Source: Yponomeuta sedellus
Taxonomy: Eukaryota > Arthropoda > Insecta > Lepidoptera > Yponomeutidae
Assembly: GCA_934045075.1 (NCBI GenBank)
Contig: OW203725.1
Location: forward strand, 17,482,269 to 17,546,268
Direction of reading: 5' to 3'
DNA: 64,000 nt
Below are positions 44,095 to 54,922 of the stretch, in pieces (the first letter of the stretch is position 1; each line of letters opens with the position of its first letter). The position numbers were made by a program, and so were the translations under genes. The notes beneath the pieces were generated by a model. It saw only the letters and a list, made by a program, of their open reading frames with translations. It was not told the DNA's origin and made no database searches.

Positions 44095-44640
44095 CCGATA
44101 GATACAATACTTTATTGTACATAGAAACGGAAATTACACAGATATACAGAGGTCTGGGATCGATAGATAGAGAACACTTTATTGTACATAAAAAAGGAAT
44201 TGACACAAATATTTCTTAACCTAAGACAATCTTTGGATGGACTGGAGCAATATGTTGGAGAAGGAAGTAGATGCACGAATAATCAAAATATCTTGGACTT
44301 AGATCTACAGTAATAAATAGCTCCATCATAGGCCTTTGCATTCGTTACGGACGATTTAAGCAATGCCTAAGAGTTTGACACTTTTTTGAGTGACTAAAAA
44401 GTCCGATTCAAGAGCGGCAGGCCCTACTGCATGTAGGACAGACAAAGGAAGAGCCCGGAGTGAAGCCAGTATGAATTTGGTGCCTCCTGGTCCCTCTTGT
44501 CGCCCAGTCCCAAGCACCATACTTCATTGCAGATCTTGCGGCCCTCCCTAAATTCCACTCTCCAGGCGTCACGATCCTAAATAAATAGCTTAACAACGTC
44601 ATAAATACCTTACATATTGTGAAGACACACAGCATAAAAT
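44095..44640 (-). mobile_element. LINE 3' ends, one with zinc-finger C-terminus
   Basis: On the minus strand, CPTCSRACRS, a stop, then IGLFSHSKKC recreate the C-terminal C2-H-C finger (C..C.R.CRSRIGL.SH...C) found at the end of many metazoan LINE ORF2 proteins. The Arg codon has become TGA, as expected from a CGA transition. The 3' UTR ends at 44,158 in TACAATAAAGTGTTCTCTAT and CTAT units. A second LINE 3' end (44,095-44,157) abuts it. Confidence 0.75.
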
Positions 44641-44716
44641 TAGATGGAAGAAGGGAAGGAAGCAGGCCCCTGAATATGGAAGAAAAAAATGTGTTCCAGG
44701 AGACGTGTCCCTATAT

Positions 44717-44752
44717 GTATTGGGTGTAATGGGAGTCCATTACACCCAATAC
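44717..44752. repeat. Perfect 16-bp hairpin, 4-nt loop
   Basis: GTATTGGGTGTAATGG, GAGT, then the exact complement. It lies between a LINE fragment and the CCGGCCAAGTGCGAG repeat. Confidence 0.9.
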
Positions 44753-44777
44753 AATGTTAAGGCGTGTAGCTTGATAG

Positions 44778-45304
44778 ATAAAAAACCGGCCAAGTGCGAG
44801 TCAGACTCGCGCACCGAGGGTTCCGTACAAACCTGTATTATAGACCTGAGTATTTGGTATGAATTTCAATTTAATACCTCTACGCGTTTATGAGGAAATG
44901 GGTAGTAAGTTTAAAGTTATTAAAAAAAAAAATATTATGTGATGTAACTAAAAATTTATGGTTTTCGTAATTTTTCCTTTATCTATGCTATAAGACGTTG
45001 CTTCGTACCAAATTTCAAGATTCTGAGTTCACGGGAAGCACCCTGTAGGTTTTGATTCCCTTGCAAGTGTCGAAAATTTGCGGCATAAACGGCTGTATCT
45101 TTTGATTGCGTTGGCTTAGAAGTTTGATTTTTTCACAGCTTCAAGGGACAGTAGACTTGAGTAATTGATATAAATTTCAGCTTCATACCTCCACGGGTTC
45201 CTGAGAAAAAGGGTCTTGACAGACGGACGGACGGACAGACGGACAACAAAGTGATCCTATAAGGGTTCCGTTTTTTCCTTTTGAGGTACGGAACCCTAAA
45301 AATC
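44778..45304 (+). repeat. Common insect repeat, CCGGCCAAGTGCGAGTC family
   Basis: AAACCGGCCAAGTGCGAGTC, GCACCGAGGGTTCCGTAC, a long central part with GACGGACGGACGGACAGACG, and the end GTACGGAACCCTAAAAATC. This is a familiar interspersed repeat of Lepidoptera. AGGGTTCCGTAC at 44,817-44,828 is the exact inverted copy of 45,286-45,297, so the termini can pair. It has no coding capacity. Confidence 0.75.
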
Positions 45305-46645
45305 AACAAATTTACATTAGAAACTCTAAAGTAGTCCATTTATTGTGTACCTAATGATGATCTATACTATAAGATATGCAGGATTTTCAAAGGGCAGTTT
45401 TATACGACGATAATGATGCCCGGACTAAAAATAAAGTTTTAACTTAGGTATATACTATAATTAATACTAGTACCAGCTTTTTCTATGAGTATATTTCGAC
45501 TTGGATTTGTTTATAATTTTAGAGTACGTGCGTGTAAACGATCTCTTGGGATTCAAACGCCGCACACAGATAAATGTTTATCTGTGTGCGGCCTTTTTAC
45601 CCAAATCTATCTTTATTAAGTGAGTTTTAAAAACCAAAACCTAAATATTTTTTTGACTAAAGTATGATCTTATTGAGCATCTCTGTCTTGCTATATTCAA
45701 ATAAAATTGCAAGCTGAACTAGCTGATAAGTAAACGCGTTTGTTAAACAATAATTTAAAACAATAATTCAAGTAGTCGTAGGCACTTCTCGGCGGTGGTC
45801 TACGCATGAAATTACTTCGCAGCCTGTAGGTGGGCAATTCACATTCATAATTGCAAGGAGTCCGTGCTAATTTTTTGAATTTGCATGTCGGCTGACTCTT
45901 TTTATACGAACATATGATTTCTATTTGCACGCACTGCGTACCTAATTAAATTCCTACTATTTTCTAAAATAGTGGTTGGACCGACGATTTGAAATAATTG
46001 CTGGTTAATCGTCGGTAGCATGGCCGAGGTTAGACAATATCGGCCTGTTTCACAATAGATGATACCTACATTTACTAAGGCTATTGTGCGAACGGTGTAT
46101 GAATGCTACGCCTGTAGTAGACACTAGGCTTCGAATTGTCCAAAGGTGGGAAGATTCTTCCAAATATATTTGACAACAAATACTTAGGTCCATGTGTGCG
46201 TAAGTACGTAACGTAGGTCTGGGTCGTTGCCTAGTATCAATGGTATTTATTATGCAACCTTCCTTTCAGAGACCTACGTCATATAGGACCCAGTCAATTA
46301 TTAAGGCTAACACTATAGGTGCCATACATAATACTCCAGCTATACTGAACCTCGAAGTGCGTTCAATTTGGCCATAGCCGTGAATCCAAGGTTTTCGAGA
46401 ATGAACAGATTTCTAAATGAGCAAACGACCGTTACAGCGATACAATAAAATTAAGCAAATTATTATTTCCAGACACCTCGAGGCGTAGATGAGAATTTAT
46501 TTTAATAGAAATCTACGAGTGTTTCCCAGCGCGGCACGTGTGTCTAATTGTGCGCACCCGCATCCATTGATTGACGGTTTTTAGCGATACATTTTATAAT
46601 ACCGTAACACTTTCTCCCTATAAAAGACTATAGAAATTCGACAAT
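45305..46645. other. Unassigned, with one perfect palindrome
   Basis: A 34-bp palindrome lies at 45,559-45,592. The rest is AT-rich and unassigned. Confidence 0.4.
45559..45592. repeat. Perfect 16-bp hairpin, 2-nt centre, then T5
   Basis: GCCGCACACAGATAAA, TG, then the exact complement, followed by CTTTTT. The form looks like a bacterial terminator, but the context is insect DNA. Confidence 0.9.
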
Positions 46646-46649
46646 TGCT

Positions 46650-46870
46650 ACACGGTCTTAAAAGATAAGTAGATAGAGAAAACTTTATTGCACAAATAGG
46701 AAAAGTAATTACAAATTATATCTTTTATATAAGTAATGGTACACAGTAAATTTGCGGTCTCATCCAGACAAACTTTGGATGGAGTGGATTGCAGGAATAA
46801 CAAGGTGTATTTCAGTAAAAAACGAAGAGGCTGTCTTCTATTGCAGGTGACTACGTCTCTACACATCGAT
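46650..46870 (-). mobile_element. LINE 3' end
   Basis: Plus-strand GATAGAGAAAACTTTATTGC is the reverse of a CTAT-tailed LINE end. TTGGATGGAGTGGATT is shared in reverse with 54,610. Confidence 0.6.
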
Positions 46871-48152
46871 GTGATGATGGATTGTCCGCACTTACAATCT
46901 TTGAACTCATGATGACTTTTTACAGAAACATCTGCTGGGATTGGTGTTTGACAGCAATAAGTATGTATAGTACTAGCAACGTAGAGGCTACTCTATCTAC
47001 GACTAGCAAACTGACTTTGCCGATGACTTAAAAAGTTAATGATACTTTGTTTGTTCTTACTGCAAGGGTGAACGTCACATTATTTTTTAACCAACTCCAA
47101 AAAAACCAGGAGGTTATCAACTCGACACGTACTTATTGATTATTTCACTTGGATGTAGATAATTTTGAGATCAGATAAATTTTACAGAACTGTGTAGTTC
47201 TTGGGATATACTTTTATTTAATTAAAAAGAAAACCTCACATTATGGTACGGTTTGTTCATTAGCTCATGTAAATATGCGTTTTTTTTCGCTTTAGTTCGA
47301 TGTCTACAGTTTTTACAGTCTCTGGTTGCACCATTTTCCCCAATCTACAGCGCCAGTGACCTTCTAGCTTCTTCATAGCTACTCGAGAGAGTAAGTAAGA
47401 ATATTGTGAATTCATGCATTATTTTTATAAACCACATAGAGACATAAAAACGTTTGCGGTTATGCGCGTTTGCACATTTCGTTCGCGAACAATTCCATTG
47501 TCTATCTTTACGAGACAACAATTTAACTTTTCACCTTCAACAGGCAGGTGAAATTTTAATAAATTTATGAGTAATAATAATTTTATAAGTCTCGTTACCT
47601 GGAACGCGTCCCGGGCGCTACGCGCGTTCCAGACGAAATAATTAAAACTTTAAGCGCGCATACAACAAAAGAGGTTGTATTTCACTGAAACCGGTAGCTT
47701 TTTACTATCACTGGGTGGCTGCTGAAAAGGCCGAGTAATTTCTTCACGTGTGTTTTGTTTGTGGCTATCAGTGTGTAACGGGCCGCAAATAGGTCGCTGG
47801 TGATCGCGCTATCCTGATCATGCGGGCCGCCCCCGCCCCGCCCCCCGCCCTGACATCAAAGGCCTTTGTACCAGAGTTAAGGCGGGGGATATAGTAAGAT
47901 ACTGAGCGAATTTCTTAACGACTTAAACACGCTTCCGGTCGTTAAGACTGATTCCTATTTTGTACTGATCTCATATTGAACAAATATCAAAATCACCTTT
48001 ACCCAAAAGGACTGATTTTCTAATGTCAAATTCATGTAAATAAATGTACAGTCAGTAACAGTTTATTCTTGAATTTTATAAACAACGAAGTTTCTTGTCT
48101 CTAAAAAAACAATATTTATTATTCTTAAACAGGAACATTCAATATGAGACCA
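46871..48152. other. Unassigned; G-rich minus-strand tract at 47,827
   Basis: 47,590-47,635 has an inverted TGGAACGCG/CGCGTTCCA pair. 47,827-47,851 is a GC tract. No gene is seen. Confidence 0.35.
47827..47851 (-). promoter_or_regulatory. Candidate G-quadruplex / GC-box tract
   Basis: On the minus strand the G runs are 3, 6, 4 and 5 long, each separated by a single C (GGGCGGGGGGCGGGG...), which fits the G3+N1-7 rule for quadruplexes and also reads as overlapping Sp1-type GC boxes. CpG-rich DNA of this kind is rare in the window. A promoter role is a guess. Confidence 0.4.
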
Positions 48153-48459
48153 GAGTGCTTAGTGCGAGTTTGACAGATCCAATCGAATAACTTTACTACC
48201 GCGTTAATCGAGCATTGAGTAGTGAGTATGAGTAAGTTAACCGTTCGAACTGGCAAAACTCTGTCACTGTACAACTTGCACTCGCGTTTATTCGTGTTTT
48301 GGCTGGTAAACGTGTTCACTTCTCAACGTAAACTATTACAACTCGCACTCAGCAATTTTAATTTCCATACTTGTCGCTAGGTGGCGCTTCCTCGATGCTA
48401 TAGAAATATGAGTTTACGTTAACGCGATCGAGTAGTTAAAAAACTCGCACTAAGCACTC
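48153..48459. mobile_element. MITE with 19-bp perfect inverted ends
   Basis: GAGTGCTTAGTGCGAGTTT (48,153-48,171) is the exact complement of 48,441-48,459. At 307 bp it is non-coding, with internal CAACTTGCACTCGCG-type motifs echoing the ends. No clear target duplication is seen. Confidence 0.85.
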
Positions 48460-49314
48460 AGTAGATACAATAGGACTCAGTCCTAACAGATCGGAGGCGG
48501 CTGTGTACTCGTACCAATGGACGTTTTTTGAAGTCTAAGTACACTCTACTGATTGCAAAACCGTACTTAATTATACTCAAATGCTGAAGGATATCTTGAA
48601 AAAAACAGGTCTGTAGGTTTTTTTGCTTAAACATTGTTTTTAATTTATTATCACGAATGTACCTTTTCTGTGAGACAATAAAGTTTCCGGCGTTCTAAAC
48701 CAAACACATTAGACAATCAGTCATTTCGGGAAAAGGTGATTTTGTTATTTGCTGAGTATGAGATTAGTACAATATAAGTATCAGCCATAACAGACCGGAT
48801 CTGACCAAGAACTGAATAGTTTAAGATTTCACAAGTAAAAATAATAATCAGCCTTCTAGTATAAATTGAAATGATTAAACTTTATTGCAAAAAAATAGTT
48901 ACAAGCGACAGGTTATTCGCTCCCAAACTAGGGTTTCCTGCGCTATGACTAGTGGGGCTACTTCAAAATTACATAATAATATGTTTTACAATAGGATCTG
49001 AAAACTAAATGTGCTTAGAATAGGGATTTAGCTCCCACTATTGAAGATTTACGAAAATATTGCGTAATTATTATTATTATACTGCCTTCCCCTCTGGGAT
49101 ACAATCGTATAAGTTTATATATGTAAATTATTGCTTAATAACTATAGTTAAACTAGATGCCATTAGGTACCTTTAAAAGTAGACGCCATTCCGTAAATGT
49201 ACAATAGATACCTAGATAAAATATTGTACAATTGTAGCCATCGTAATAAATCGTACTAAGTATGTACTTAATTACGTATGTACTACAATGTATGTACATA
49301 TTATATACCTATCA
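48460..49314. other. SINE B tail and unassigned sequence
   Basis: 48,868-49,080 (CTCCCAAACTAGGGTTTCCT) resembles a SINE B tail in reverse. The rest is unassigned. Confidence 0.4.
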
Positions 49315-49570
49315 GCGGTGGTAGCGCGGTCGATAGACAGCTTGCCTCACATTGAGGAGGTCGTAGGTTCGAGCCCCAGCCTGTGCGCATTGTTTTCTAA
49401 GTGTACATTTGTGAATTTGTAGTAGCATTACCACTCGCTAACGGTGGAGGAAAACATCGTGAGGAAATCTGAACGCCTAAAGTGTTTTGAGTGCTTGAAA
49501 TCGCTAATAAAATAGTGATTAAGCCCATACCTTCTCTCTATCTTTGAGACAAGGCCTGTGCCATGCAGAA
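49315..49570 (+). mobile_element. tRNA-headed SINE C
   Basis: AGCGGTGGTAGCGCGGTCGA (A-box), GTAGGTTCGAGCCCCAGCC (B-box), then TAGTAGCATTACCACTCGCT, AACATCGTGAGGAAATCTGA and a divergent 3' end with TGAGACAAGGCCTGTGCCA. It is a subfamily variant of 8,879-9,240. Confidence 0.8.
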
Positions 49571-49584
49571 GTACGCTTATTACA

Positions 49585-49803
49585 CTAATATTCACATCAC
49601 ATCACACTAATATTATAAAGGCGAAAGTTTGTGAGTGTGTATGTTTGTTTCTTCTTCACGTCTAAACGGCTCGAGCGATTTTCATAAAATTTGGTATGTA
49701 GTTAGCTGACTCCCTGGATTAACACATAGGCTACCGTTTTACTGCGGGAAAATATCTTATTCCCTAATAAACCGCGGGTAACACCGCGGGGCACAGCTAG
49801 TAG
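49585..49803 (-). repeat. TTATAATATTAGT-family repeat, reverse, near full length
   Basis: ACTAATATTATAAAGGCGAA, GTTTGTTTCTTCTTCACG, CGGCTCGAGCGATTTTCATA, and ACCGCGGGGCACAGCTAG at the far end (the complement of CTAGCTGTGCCCCGCGG). Confidence 0.75.
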
Positions 49804-49830
49804 GTTATATTAGGAGGTATATCTACGTGC

Positions 49831-50144
49831 GCTCGTGGCCTAGTCGAACCGAGTGATTGATTCCAACCACTCGAGTTAAGGAACAACAATCAGGTGCTGG
49901 ATGGGTGACCGTCCTGCCACTACCGCTAGTGGCATTTTTTCCGAGCGCTTCCGTGCTTCGCAAGGCACATTGAGCCGTTGGTGCCGGTTGTCATGTAATG
50001 GCAGTCGTTAATCCATGCCAGAGGCCTTTTGGGCGGCTTGATAACTTCGTATTGGCCCCCGCGGTGGAGTATGTCCTAACCTTCCTGCGTTGCTGGAAAA
50101 GACCCTTGCCCCAGCAGTGGGGACATTTAAGGGTTGATACCTAA
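49831..50144 (+). mobile_element. 5S rRNA-headed SINE with target duplication
   Basis: TATCTACGTGC (49,820-49,830) and TATCGACGTGC (50,145-50,155) flank it (10/11). The head GCTCGTGGCCTAGTCGAACC, TGCTGGATGGGTGACCGTC, body GAGCGCTTCCGTGCTTCGCA and tail CCCCAGCAGTGGGGACAT are well kept. About 40 bp between TTGATAACTTC and GTATTGGCCCCC are missing. Confidence 0.92.
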
Positions 50145-50155
50145 TATCGACGTGC

Positions 50156-50379
50156 TACTAAGGCCACTCCCTTACCAGATAAGACTCGCGCTCGGCTTTG
50201 TTATCGCCGGGCCAATCCCGCTAATGAGTCTATCTCACGTATGCAATAAGATTACCGAATCTGGCACAAGGAATACTCTTTTACCTTTACGGTTCTTTTT
50301 GCTTTACCGAGTGTGCTTTGTATTTTCAGGATCGCAAAAGTATTTACTTAAAGAGTTTGACACGATGTAATGATAATTT
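50156..50379. other. Unassigned
   Basis: The 78-codon ORF at 50,134 begins in the SINE and has no domain. Confidence 0.35.
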
Positions 50380-50605
50380 AATAAAAGCACTTGCATGTAT
50401 AATTCGGCATACCCGTATCTTTACAGCGAACTTCGTACCGCCTAAGAGTCGATTTTTAATATATTTTTTTCTCTCCGTAAGAACCATCCTCGTACTTCAT
50501 GGAATATTCTAAAAAAAGAATTAGCGAAATCGGTTCAGCTTCTCGCGAGATTTGCGCTTACCAACACATTCAGTGATTCATTTTTATATATCTTTAATAT
50601 CAATA
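50380..50605 (+). repeat. TTATAATATTAGT-family repeat
   Basis: AGCGAACTTCGTACCGCCTA, GCGAAATCGGTTCAGCTTCT and ACCAACACATTCAGTGATTC match 43,640-43,832 in the opposite sense and 33,960-34,050 in part. Confidence 0.65.
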
Positions 50606-50629
50606 TAGAGCAAGCTCTGGATGCACTAC

Positions 50630-51222
50630 AATTTTTAAAAACCTATTTAGAGGCTAAAAATTCTACCCATGCCGGGACTTGAGCCCGCGACCTCTGGCTA
50701 ACAGTGCCAGCGCTCTTCCAACTGATCTAATGGGCGGCATCCGTGAAATTTCGAACCTCTTTACAATACTCTCTGCAGTCTCTACTCTTTACAGTACTCG
50801 GGGCTGTAAGTGATGCAATTTACTTCAGCCAGATGTCGCTGCCTGTACGTAATACAGAGAATAGTGTAAAGAGGTTCGAAATTTCACTGATGCCGGTGAG
50901 TCACCCATTAGCTCAGTTAGAAAGACCGCTGGCACGGATAGCCAGAGGTCGCGGGTTCGAATCCCGGCATGGGTGGAATTTTTAGCCTCTAAATAGGTTT
51001 TTAAAAATGGTCCTTAGCACAGGTTAGTGTATTAATAAAAAAATAGTATAATACTCTCTGTATTAACATCTGGTTAAAGTAATTTGCATCACTTGCAGCC
51101 CGAGTACCTAGTTTGTAGTTAGGTGTTACATCGGAATGATATCGCTGTAAAAAATAGTCCTTAACCCGGGCTAAGGACTATTTTTAAAAACCTATTTAGA
51201 GGATAAAAGGTCCGCGACCTCT
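50630..51222. mobile_element. Head-to-head pair of tRNA-like SINE A units plus a third tail
   Basis: A reverse unit (tail 50,634, tRNA-like 50,655-50,740, leader to 50,770) faces a forward unit (leader 50,795, tRNA-like 50,898-50,975, tail to 51,030). After that the leader (GCATCACTTGCAGCCCGAGT) and tail recur in reverse, up to a fragment of the tRNA-like part at 51,210. The A and B boxes are readable in both main copies (GCTCAGTTAG, GGGTTCGAATCCCGGC in the forward one). Confidence 0.8.
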
Positions 51223-51762
51223 GGCTAATAAGTTTTCATGCGTCGAGATGTATGGGCAATCGTACTTCGACGATAGAGAATGCATTTTGCAGTTCTCTTT
51301 TATCAGGCACGATATTCTAGGAATGTTTTGCGGTTAGACTATACCTTGCCATATTGATTCCACCAAGTACGTACTTGGCGGCCACCACCAACGCATAATC
51401 ACACTCAACTAGCAAATTATCAAAATCGTAGGCGTAGCAATACCTATAGCGTAGCAACGAGTGGCAGTCATTGGCTCTAAGCTCGCTGCTATCGATTGGT
51501 GGGCGGGCTGAAACAGACATGTAATTTTAAGTCACGGTTAGTCATATTGTAAAGTATCGTCCCCACCTATTTGCTAACGGAATTGACCACGTGGTTCACG
51601 GTTAAATGATCATGATCTCTAATACATAACTATAAATGATCATGCACTTATGCTCACGCTTCAAAGTACAATATAGCTGCCTCTCATTTAATTAGACAAA
51701 AATCTTGTGCCAAATGTAAGTGAATCAATATAAGAGAAAGACCATAATTATTAATAGTTTTA
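51223..51762. other. Unassigned
   Basis: The 67-codon minus ORF at 51,317 is unrecognised. Confidence 0.35.
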
Positions 51763-51915
51763 TATTGAACAGGTCAAATCGCGATTACTTATTAGGTAAA
51801 ACGTAATTACCTTATTTTCCGACGTTTCGGCAGCGTTACAGTGGCCATGATCTCGGGTAGAAATAAGGTAATTACGTTTTTCCTAATAAATAATCGCGAT
51901 TGGACCCGTTCAATA
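51763..51915. mobile_element. Fold-back element, 55-bp arms
   Basis: 51,763-51,817 pairs with 51,861-51,915 over 55 bp with a handful of mismatches. The loop contains CCGACGTTTCGGCAGCGTTA. It is related to the element at 31,204 (GTAAAACGTAATTACCTT). Confidence 0.8.
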
Positions 51916-51924
51916 TATAATATA

Positions 51925-52060
51925 TAGATAGAGAACACTTTATTGTACATAAATTATAAATTTAAATTTGATTATTATTTCTACATTGGATTGTTATTAT
52001 GTACGGAGTATTGACTTGTAATGAATATTACCAATAAATGATGTCTATGTCTATGTCTAA
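51925..52060. mobile_element. Two LINE tails in opposite directions
   Basis: TATAGATAGAGAACACTTTA is a minus-strand CTAT-type LINE end. CCAATAAATGATGTCTATGT and further TCTATG units form a plus-strand LINE end. Confidence 0.6.
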
Positions 52061-52218
52061 AAAAGAAAATTAACTATGGATGAGTATCGCGAATCATCAA
52101 GAAACATAATTATTGATTGTCAACAACGGTTAAGTTGATTACTACTTTTGCTATATTTAATACAGTGGTGCATGTTGGCTTTAATCGATGATAAAGGTAA
52201 GATGGTGATTGTTGGAGT
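52061..52218. other. Unassigned
   Basis: Nothing recognised. Confidence 0.35.
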
Positions 52219-52500
52219 ATAATGGCCGGTTTCTGAAATGAGGATTTCACAAAATAAATACTTAAGTAACGTTCTGTCATGCTCGTTGCTGAGAAATTCA
52301 AATTGGGAAGAGGGCTAGTTTCTGAATTGAGAAATTCGCTAAGTAAATGCGTAACTGTAGTGCTGTCTCTACGAATTTATCTGAAACGAGCGTGACAGAA
52401 CGTCACTTAAGTATTTAGTGAAATTCACAATTCAGCCCAGACAACACTTCAGTTTTTACTTAGCGAAATTGTCAGTTCAAAAACTGACCCTCAGAAAGGT
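52219..52500. mobile_element. MITE with two nested inverted-repeat sets
   Basis: ATACTTAAGTAACGTTCTGT near 52,258 pairs with the segment around 52,398-52,420 (AACGTCACTTAAGTATTTAG). GAAATTCGCTAAGTAAATGC near 52,332 pairs with TTTTTACTTAGCGAAATTG near 52,455. The outer ends GGCCGGTTTCTGA and the complement of AAAAACTGACCCTC are similar. Confidence 0.6.
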
Positions 52501-53837
52501 ATTTGAATGCTTAAGTTGATTTGCGTTCAGTTCGACATATTTGCCTTCAGACATAGATGGCACAAGCCGGTTGCGATGAAGTAAATGCAACATTGGTTTG
52601 AACGCAACTACTCATTGAAAATTTTAACTTTTCGGAGGCACTAAAAATTAAAACAATGAGATCATCAAATAAACAAAAACGCGACGACGTCCACTACCTA
52701 CCCCACCACACATTATGCGATGCAATTGTATAATTATTCAAATGACATGGATGCAATATGGTCTGTGAATTGCCGCTTTATCGGATGCCTCATCGGCACG
52801 CGACGCGTTTACTTCAAACTGTTTTAAAGTGATATTACAATCGCCCCTGTAAATGTAGTGTTTGGGATGGAAAAAACAATTCGATAAATGATATAGTAAA
52901 ACAAGGTGACTTCAGTTGACCAGATTGGTAACTAATCAATGCTGCTCACAAGGCTTGTAATGACGTAGCTAAAAATATATCCTTACCTGTATTCTAGTAC
53001 TAAATGTACAAAAACTTTGTGTATAAATCGGTAAGAAAAAAATTACTTCAATGAAGCTGTTGTCGTGAGATGATTATAAAATCGAGAAATAATAACATCG
53101 GCTCCATTAATTTTTTTATTGTATGTTATTAACTTTTCTATGGAACGGCTGATGACTCATCGGCTCATGTCTTAAAATTTGTTGCTATAGTAAATGCAAT
53201 TCTTACTGATATAGGTAATCGTATTAATGTTAATTCGTTAGGTATACTCTGTACCGACAAGCTCGAAGGAGTGTGTACATTTGTTAATAGATTAATCTAA
53301 ATATCCAGGACGTTTTAGCACCAAATAAGAAATGCCTTTTGTTTTTTAAGTTTTAAAACATAGTAAGAAGACGAACTAAGTTCTTAGCCTGTTACTTTGT
53401 TTATTGGAGAAGAAAATAACCGCGACCACAACGAGACCTTGCCAGCCAAAGGAGCTGCGCGTACGCATCCCTAGCCCTTTGCGTGTAATTTACTACCTTG
53501 CGCCGAAACCACAGGGATTCAATGCGCCTTTGTTTGCCACACCTTTTTATTGAACAATAAACATTTCACGGCAAAATGGTAACGCTTTACAGCTCATAAT
53601 TTCGGCTTTAATGTCTTCTGTTATTGTGGGTTAGAACGAAAATAGATTTTAAAATGGTTGCTAACTACATAGTTGCCGAATTTACTTTCGCATGTTTTTT
53701 GTATCGAGCTGGATAAAACTGTTTGAGTAGTTAAGTTTTTCTTACGCAAGTACGATTGAAAAGTTTTAGTAATTGTAACAAAATGGGTAGACTTTTGATA
53801 CATGTGGTCTAAGGGTTTCCTTCAGAACGATATATGA
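52501..53837. other. Unassigned AT-rich sequence
   Basis: No gene or repeat is recognised. 53,410-53,520 is somewhat GC-richer. Confidence 0.35.
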
Positions 53838-54065
53838 TTACTATGACCCCACTGCTGGGTCTCTTCCTGAATCGCAGAAAGGTAAGGCAATACTCCACCA
53901 GAGGTTCCAAGTCCGGGTTGGTGGAGAATGTAAGATAGTGGCGGGACTTACTGTCCAAAGTTAGAAGTTATTAAGCCGCCCACAAGGCCTCGAACTGAGC
54001 TTAAGTACTGCCATAACATTACAGCCTGCACCAACGGTTTAAATTGCTTTACGACGCATGTATGC
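53838..54065 (-). mobile_element. 5S-SINE lacking its head
   Basis: Plus-strand CACTGCTGGGTCTCTTCCTG, AGTCCGGGTTGGTGGAGAAT and TTATTAAGCCGCCCACAAGG are tail and body. The sequence stops near GCATGTATGCACTC, before the 5S-like part. Confidence 0.8.
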
Positions 54066-54141
54066 ACTCAAAAAAAAAGTTCCTTCAGTGCATTTGGTAT
54101 GAAAGTAAATTGGATTAAAGACATATTTTTTCCACTCCCCT

Positions 54142-54193
54142 GCCAGCGGCCACACAAACGGGACGTGGGCGTCCCTTCCGTGTGGCCGCTGGC
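54142..54193. repeat. GC-rich hairpin with 24-bp arms
   Basis: GCCAGCGGCCACAC is perfect at the base, four mismatches follow, and GGGACG pairs at the top around a TGGG loop. It is unlike the AT-rich flanks. Confidence 0.85.
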
Positions 54194-54284
54194 TTAAAAT
54201 TGTAGTGGTTGTACAACAGAAACTGTAATTGATGTATTTTTAATTATACTATGTAACCCTGTATACACATATACTTACACACAA

Positions 54285-54760
54285 AAACTCACGACTGTAT
54301 CCCGGAGAGGTAGGCAGACACCAGGGTCTACGACTTGCTACGCTCCTGACAAATCTTTTTCGCTTCATAATCATTAATTAGTCGTAGCATGCCCATACCA
54401 GTTTCGAGTACTATTTCGCTTGCCTTAATACATCCCCTATTTGATTGAAGTATTGGGACGTCGCTTACCGACCCCTCCTTAATGTTGTAAAACAATAGAA
54501 CAGGCAGCCGGAGCCTGCCTTTTGTCCCACTACAGGCCACAGCCTTTTCTCAAAGACAAAATCGGCTTAAACACCACGCGTGCCCACTACGGTCTGGCAA
54601 TTTCAAGTATCAAATCCACTCCATCCAAAGGTTGCCTGGAAGAGATCGCTTTTAGCGATAAGACCGCCAATTGTAAACATTACTTAGATTTAAGAATCAT
54701 GGTTGTAATATTTTTCTGGTTGTGCAATAAAGTGTTCTCTATGTATCTATTTAAATACGC
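54285..54760 (+). repeat. GCCTGTATCCC-family repeat joined to a LINE 3' end
   Basis: 54,285-54,600 runs from GTATCCCGGAGAGGTAGGC to CACCACGCGTGCCCACT, collinear with 1,291-1,675. 54,608-54,760 (CCACTCCATCCAAAGGTTGC, GATCGCTTTTAGCGATAAGA, GTGCAATAAAGTGTTCTCTA) is a LINE 3' UTR also seen at 27,355 in reverse. Confidence 0.65.
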
Positions 54761-54800
54761 CACTAATTTAAACTCAGTACAAAATTTTAGAACCTATGTA

Positions 54801-54922
54801 CAGTCACGAGCACCAACATGTACGCATTTCAGTACCATGTCAAAGTCAAAATAGTAAATTTCTCATACATCAGGTTAATGTGACAAGGTTCTAAAGTGTG
54901 TACATGTTAGTACAAGCGACTG
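54801..54922. mobile_element. TA-flanked small MITE
   Basis: CAGTCACGAGCACCAACATG and the complement of CATGTTAGTACAAGCGACTG are imperfect inverted ends. TA lies at 54,799 and 54,923. It is 122 bp. Confidence 0.75.

Noticed and set aside
45559..45597. Rho-independent terminator
   Set aside because: Hairpin plus T-run form fits, but the DNA is eukaryotic with no upstream bacterial-type gene.
50898..50975. tRNA gene
   Set aside because: tRNA-like, but position 33 is not T in the anticodon loop, there is no acceptor stem, and it is dispersed with a fixed tail.
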